Of a stretch of DNA of 64,000 nucleotides, positions 60,221 through 64,000 are shown piece by piece. The stretch is taken from contig NZ_BSSA01000012.1 in the NCBI RefSeq assembly GCF_030268885.1, forward strand, positions 124,001 to 188,000, in the 5' to 3' direction. The DNA is from Kitasatospora phosalacinea. GTDB lineage: Bacteria > Actinomycetota > Actinomycetes > Streptomycetales > Streptomycetaceae. Both the position numbers and the translations under genes were made by a program. Position 1 is the stretch's first letter. The number at the start of each line of letters is the position of its first letter. The notes below the pieces were generated by a model, which made no database searches, was not told the DNA's origin, and was given only the letters and a program-made list of their open reading frames with translations.

Positions 60221-61891
60221 ATGCCCAAGCCCCCTGCCGGACACGGCAGTTCGCCCACGTCAGGCCCCGCCCGCCACCGCCTCGGCGCGCTCGCGCTGAC
60301 CGCCGCCGTCTTGGTCGCCGCCGCGGCCTGCACCAGCGCCAGGTCCGGCGGGAGCGCTTCGGGCGACGCCGCCGGTCCCGTCCTGACCATCGGCACCACC
60401 GACCAGGTGGTCAGCCTCGACCCGGCCGGCTCCTGGGACGCCGGCTCCGGCACGATCGCGGACGAGGTCTACGCCCCGCTGCTCAGCGCCGCGAACGGCA
60501 CCTCCGACGTCACCCCGGACCTGGCCGCGAGCGTGAAGCTGACCGCGCCCACCCAGTACACCGTGACCCTGAAGCCCGGCCTGAAGTTCGCCAACGGCCA
60601 CGACCTGACCTCCTCCGACGTCAAGTTCAGCTTCGACCGGCAGCTGCGGATCGCCGACAGGAACGGCCCCTCCACCCTGCTCCACAACCTCGCCTCGACC
60701 GCCGCCCCCGACCCGGCCACCGTCGTGTTCACCCTCAAGTCCGCGAACGACAGCCTCTTCCCGCAGGTGCTCTCCACCGGCGCGGGCTTCGTCCTGGACG
60801 AGGAGGTCTTCCCCGCCGACAAGGTCCTCGACGACGACGCCGTGGTCAGGGCCCGCCCCTGGAACGGCCCGTACGGCATCACCAGCTACGCCAAGAACTC
60901 GCTGGTCGCCTTCGAGGCCAACGGCGCCTACCGGGGTCGGCTCGGCACGCCGAGGACCGCGCGGGTGCGGCTGAAGTACTACACCGACCCGAACAACCTG
61001 AAGCTGGACGTCCAGCAGGGCGGCGTCGACGTCGTCTACCGCACCCTGCCGATCGCCGACCTGCAGGACCTCTCCGGCAAGCCCGGCGTCAGCGTCCACA
61101 CCGGCTCCGGCAACGGCATCCGCTACCTGGTCTTCGACTTCGCCTCGCAGCCCTACGGCAGCGCCACCGGCCAGGCCGACCCGGCCAAGGCGCTCGCCGT
61201 CCGGCAGGCCGTCGCCCACTCCGTGGACCGGGCCCAACTCGCCTCCCAGGTGTACAAGAACACCTTCGAGCCGCTCTACACCTCGGTGCCGGACGGCATC
61301 ACCGGCGCCACCCCGTCCTACCGGACGCTGTACGGCGACGGGAAGGGCGGCCCCGCCGAGGACGCCGCCGCGGCGGTGCTCGCCGCCGCCGGGGTGCAGA
61401 CCCCGGTCACCCTGCACCTCCAGTACAACACCGACCACTACGGCTCCTCCTCCGCCGACGAGTACGCCCTGGTCAAGACCCAGCTGGAGGCGACCGGCCT
61501 GTTCAAGGTCGAGCTGCAGTCCACCGAGTGGGCGCAGTACGGCAAGGACCGGGTCGCCGACCTCTACCCGCTCTACCAACTCGGCTGGTACGCGGACTAC
61601 CTGGACGCCGACAACTACCTCGGCACCTTCTTCGTCCCGGACAGCTGGGTGCACAGCGGCTACCGCGACCCGGCCGTGCAGGCGCTGATCGCGCAGGAGC
61701 AGACCGAGACCGACCCGGCCGCCCGCACGAAGCTGCTGGAGCAGGTGCAGGACGCCACCGCCCGGCAGGTGCCGCTGCTGCCGCTGCTGCAGGGCTCCAC
61801 CGCGATCGTCACCCGCTCCGACGTGCGGGGCGTGCCCGAGCGGCTGAACAGCGCCTACCGGTTCCGCTGGGCCGAGATCAGCAAGGGCTGA
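60221..61891 (+). CDS. Peptide-type ABC transporter substrate-binding lipoprotein
   Basis: A 556-residue family 5 (DppA/OppA-type) binding protein. The lipobox VAAAAC gives a lipid-anchored Cys37. Family blocks follow: IGTTDQVVSLDPAGSWDAGSGTIADEVYAPLL, YTVTLKPGLKFANGHDLTSSDVKFSFDR, RQAVAHSVDRAQLASQVY, and WAQYGKDRVADLYPLYQLGWYADYLDADNYLGTFF near the C-terminus. It captures oligopeptides, nickel complexes or related solutes outside the membrane. The Cys leader upstream suggests a sulfur-containing ligand, which is inference. ATG 60221 with GGAG nine bases before. First gene of the transporter operon. Confidence 0.92.
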   Translation: MPKPPAGHGSSPTSGPARHRLGALALTAAVLVAAAACTSARSGGSASGDAAGPVLTIGTTDQVVSLDPAGSWDAGSGTIADEVYAPLLSAANGTSDVTPDLAASVKLTAPTQYTVTLKPGLKFANGHDLTSSDVKFSFDRQLRIADRNGPSTLLHNLASTAAPDPATVVFTLKSANDSLFPQVLSTGAGFVLDEEVFPADKVLDDDAVVRARPWNGPYGITSYAKNSLVAFEANGAYRGRLGTPRTARVRLKYYTDPNNLKLDVQQGGVDVVYRTLPIADLQDLSGKPGVSVHTGSGNGIRYLVFDFASQPYGSATGQADPAKALAVRQAVAHSVDRAQLASQVYKNTFEPLYTSVPDGITGATPSYRTLYGDGKGGPAEDAAAAVLAAAGVQTPVTLHLQYNTDHYGSSSADEYALVKTQLEATGLFKVELQSTEWAQYGKDRVADLYPLYQLGWYADYLDADNYLGTFFVPDSWVHSGYRDPAVQALIAQEQTETDPAARTKLLEQVQDATARQVPLLPLLQGSTAIVTRSDVRGVPERLNSAYRFRWAEISKG

Positions 61892-61932
61892 CCCCGGCCG
61901 CCCCCGCCACCCGCCATCCCGAGGACCACGCC

Positions 61933-63051
61933 ATGACGCTCGCCCCGCCCCTGGACGGACGGCGCGACGGACCGCACGGCGGACAGCGGGACGGGGCGGG
62001 GCGCGGCCGGTTCCGACCGGCCGTGCTCCGCTCGCCGCTGGCCCGCTACCTGGCCGCCCGCCTGCTGCTCGTCCTGCCCACCGTCCTGCTCCTGCTCACC
62101 GCGGTCTTCTTCCTGATGCGGGCCACCGGCGACCCGGTCACCACCGCCTTCGCCGACCGGCTCACCCCGGCCCAGCTGCAGCAGAAGCTGCACGCGGCGG
62201 GCTACGACCGGCCGCTGCTCACCCAGTACCTGGACTACCTGCGGCAGGTCGCCACCGGCGACTTCGGCCGCACCGCCACCGACAACCGGGCGGTCGGCGA
62301 GGTCCTGCTCACCTACGGCGCCGCCACCCTCGAACTCGCCTGCTGGGCGCTGCTGGTGGCCGTCGCGGTGGGCGTCCCGCTGGGCGCGCTGGCGGCCCGC
62401 CACCGCGACCGCGCCCCGGACGCCGTGCTGCGGCTGGCGGCCGTCCTCGGCTACGCCACCCCGGTGTTCTTCGTCGGGCTGCTGCTGAAACTGGTCTTCG
62501 CGGTCGGGCTCGGCTGGCTGCCGGTCGCCGGGCGCGCCTCGGTGCAGACCGAGCTGCGCCTGCAGGACCTCGCCGACCCCACCGGCCTCTACCTGCTGGA
62601 CGCCCTGCGCAGCGGCGACGGCGCCGCCGTCGCCGACGTGCTGCGGCACAGCGTGCTGCCCGCCCTGGCGCTGGGCCTGCTGCTGGCGGGGGTGCTGCTG
62701 CGGCTGGTGCGCACCCACCTGATCGCCACCCTGGAGGCCGAGTACGTGGTGGCGGCCCGCTCGCGCGGCGTCGGCGCCCGGCGCCTGCTCACCCGGCACG
62801 CCGCCCGGCCCGCGCTGGTGCCGGTGGTGACGGTGCTGGGCCTGCAGGTCGCCGGGCTGCTCGGCGGCGCGGTGCTCACCGAGACCACCTTCGAGTGGAA
62901 GGGCCTGGGCTACCAGCTGGCCCACTACCTGACGGTGCGCGACTTCGCCGCCGTCCAGGGCATCGTCGCGCTCTTCGCGGTGGTGGTCGCGGTGGTCAAC
63001 TTCCTGGTGGACGCCCTGGCCGCGCTGATCGACCCCCGGGTGAGGTACTGA
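61933..63051 (+). CDS. ABC transporter permease (DppB type)
   Basis: A 372-residue integral membrane permease with six predicted helices, starting YLAARLLLVLPTVLLLLTAVFFLMRATGDPV. The EAA loop is EAEYVVAARSRGVGARRLLTRHAARPALVPVV, and the large periplasmic loop before it (GRASVQTELRLQDLADPTGLYLLDALRSGDG) is longer than in many DppB proteins. A basic/Gly-rich N-terminal extension of about 35 residues precedes the first helix. ATG 61933 after GAGGACCACGCC. Its stop overlaps the start of the next permease by one base (TGATG). Confidence 0.93.
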   Translation: MTLAPPLDGRRDGPHGGQRDGAGRGRFRPAVLRSPLARYLAARLLLVLPTVLLLLTAVFFLMRATGDPVTTAFADRLTPAQLQQKLHAAGYDRPLLTQYLDYLRQVATGDFGRTATDNRAVGEVLLTYGAATLELACWALLVAVAVGVPLGALAARHRDRAPDAVLRLAAVLGYATPVFFVGLLLKLVFAVGLGWLPVAGRASVQTELRLQDLADPTGLYLLDALRSGDGAAVADVLRHSVLPALALGLLLAGVLLRLVRTHLIATLEAEYVVAARSRGVGARRLLTRHAARPALVPVVTVLGLQVAGLLGGAVLTETTFEWKGLGYQLAHYLTVRDFAAVQGIVALFAVVVAVVNFLVDALAALIDPRVRY

Positions 63052-64000
63052 TGTCCGACCGTCCTGCGGCGCCCGACCGGCCCCGGCACCCCGCGGCGCC
63101 CGACCGCCCCCGGCGCCTCGCCCGGTTGGTGCCGCAACGGGTGCGCGGCAGCGTCGGCCTGCAGCGCGCCATGCTGCTGACCGGCGCCGGGCTGACCGCG
63201 CTGCTGCTGCTGGCCGCGCTGCTCGCCCCGTGGCTCGCGCCCTGGGGCCACGCCCAGCTCCAGGACGGCGGCGCGCTGTTCGGCTCCCGGCAGCCGCCCG
63301 GCCCCGGCCACCCGCTGGGCACCACCGCGGGCGGCTACGACGTGCTGGCCCGCACCCTGTGGGGCACCCGCACCGCCGTCGCCGTGATCGGGCTGTCGCT
63401 GCTGCTGTCGGTGCTGCCCGGCACCCTGCTCGGGCTCTTCTCCGGCTACCTGGGCGGCTGGGCGGACCGGCTGCTGGTCGGGGTCGCCGACGCGCTGTAC
63501 TCCTTCCCCTCGCTGCTGCTGGCCATCGTCATGTCGGTGGTGATCAGCGGCGGGCGCTCCAGCCTGGTCGGCGGGCTGACCGCGGCGGCCTGCTCGATCG
63601 CGCTGGTCTTCGTGCCGCAGTACTTCCGGGCGGTGCGCGCCGAGGTGCTGCGGGTCAAGGCCGAGCCCTTCGTGGAGGCGGCCCGGGTGATCGGCACCGG
63701 CCACCTGCGGATCATGTTCCGGCACGTGCTGCGCAACTCGGTGCGCTCGCTGCCGCTGCTGCTGACCCTGAACGCCGCCGAGTCGGTGCTGACCCTGGCC
63801 GGGCTCGGCTTCCTCGGCTTCGGCATCGAGCCCAACTCCGCCGCCGAGTGGGGCTACGACCTCAACCGCTCGGTCTCCGACGTCACCTCGGGCGTCTGGT
63901 GGACCGCGCTGGCCCCGGGCACCGCCACCGTCCTGACCGTCCTGGGCGTCACCCTGCTCGGCGAGAGCCTCAACGACCTGGCCGACCCGCGCCTGCGCCG
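63051..64000 (+). CDS. ABC transporter permease (DppC type), 3' end outside window
   Basis: Starts at ATG 63051-63053, overlapping the previous stop, and stays open to the window end (316 codons). The N-terminal 45 residues are Pro/Arg-rich (RPAAPDRPRHPAAPDRPRR), then AMLLTGAGLTALLLLAALLAPWLAPWG, the typical HPLGTTAGGYDVLARTLWGTRTAV segment, SGYLGGWADRLLVGVADALYSFPSLLLAIV, and the EAA loop AEPFVEAARVIGTGHLRIMFRHVLRNS. The final residues LGESLNDLADPRLRR show that nearly the whole protein is included. ATPase genes are expected just outside. Confidence 0.93.
   Translation, partial: MSDRPAAPDRPRHPAAPDRPRRLARLVPQRVRGSVGLQRAMLLTGAGLTALLLLAALLAPWLAPWGHAQLQDGGALFGSRQPPGPGHPLGTTAGGYDVLARTLWGTRTAVAVIGLSLLLSVLPGTLLGLFSGYLGGWADRLLVGVADALYSFPSLLLAIVMSVVISGGRSSLVGGLTAAACSIALVFVPQYFRAVRAEVLRVKAEPFVEAARVIGTGHLRIMFRHVLRNSVRSLPLLLTLNAAESVLTLAGLGFLGFGIEPNSAAEWGYDLNRSVSDVTSGVWWTALAPGTATVLTVLGVTLLGESLNDLADPRLR

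Overview
The window is very GC-rich actinobacterial DNA with codon third positions almost always G or C, frequent GTG starts, twin-arginine and lipoprotein signals, and many families typical of Streptomycetaceae (DUF5937/ArsR, DUF5959, DUF6924, ECF41 sigma, LRV-repeat proteins). A Streptomyces or Kitasatospora chromosome is the best guess; genus cannot be fixed from this stretch. No rRNA, tRNA, CRISPR array, replication origin or intact insertion sequence was seen.

Layout. 1-3.2 kb: the end of a uronate dehydrogenase-like gene, uncharacterised conserved genes including an overlapping pair of related small proteins, and a ModA-like binding protein. 3.2-11.3 kb: an IclR regulator followed by a tight seven-gene operon encoding 4-hydroxybenzoate hydroxylase and the protocatechuate 4,5-cleavage (Lig) route: PobA, LigJ, LigK, LigI, a fused LigA-LigB dioxygenase, LigC and an aldo/keto reductase. 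Together they should turn 4-hydroxybenzoate into pyruvate and oxaloacetate. This is the most coherent system in the window and is unusual for a group better known for the 3,4-cleavage (beta-ketoadipate) route. 11.3-12.7 kb: two related DinB genes back to back. 12.7-17.2 kb: a four-gene overlapping operon for a secreted metallophosphoesterase, an MFS carrier and two membrane-anchored proteins. 17.4-28.3 kb: regulator/target pairs (ArsR-MFS, XRE-quinone reductase, HxlR-QorB), each divergent with a shared intergenic region, plus small housekeeping-type genes.

28.4-32.2 kb is an accessory island: a broken TPR gene, three small uncharacterised genes with more AT-containing codons, and remnants of IS630-, IS5- and IS256-type transposases. 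32.3-38.1 kb holds a DUF6924 gene, an SDR/TetR pair with three operator copies, and two tandem LRV-repeat genes sharing a 259-bp identical block. 38.2-40.8 kb is a decayed acyl-CoA operon (MaoC relic, intact acyl-CoA ligase, SDR relic) still facing its MarR regulator and a perfect dyad. 40.9-47.5 kb has an ECF41 sigma factor, a gene split by an in-frame amber codon, and an XRE/TPR regulator. 47.8-51 kb encodes a 1063-residue secreted protein joining an M4 metalloprotease, an M28 aminopeptidase and a chitin-binding module. 51.2-59.6 kb mixes a signal peptidase, a TetR with its operator and a hydrolase-NmrA fusion, and secreted enzymes. The right end (59.9-64 kb) is an oligopeptide-type ABC transporter preceded by an unannotated 22-codon leader ORF ending in Leu-Cys-Arg, with a clear promoter and a C-rich leader, which suggests cysteine-responsive attenuation.

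A recurring pattern is a -10-like hexamer (xAnnnT, often TAnnnT) placed 6-7 bases before the start codon of many regulators and small genes, pointing to leaderless mRNAs.
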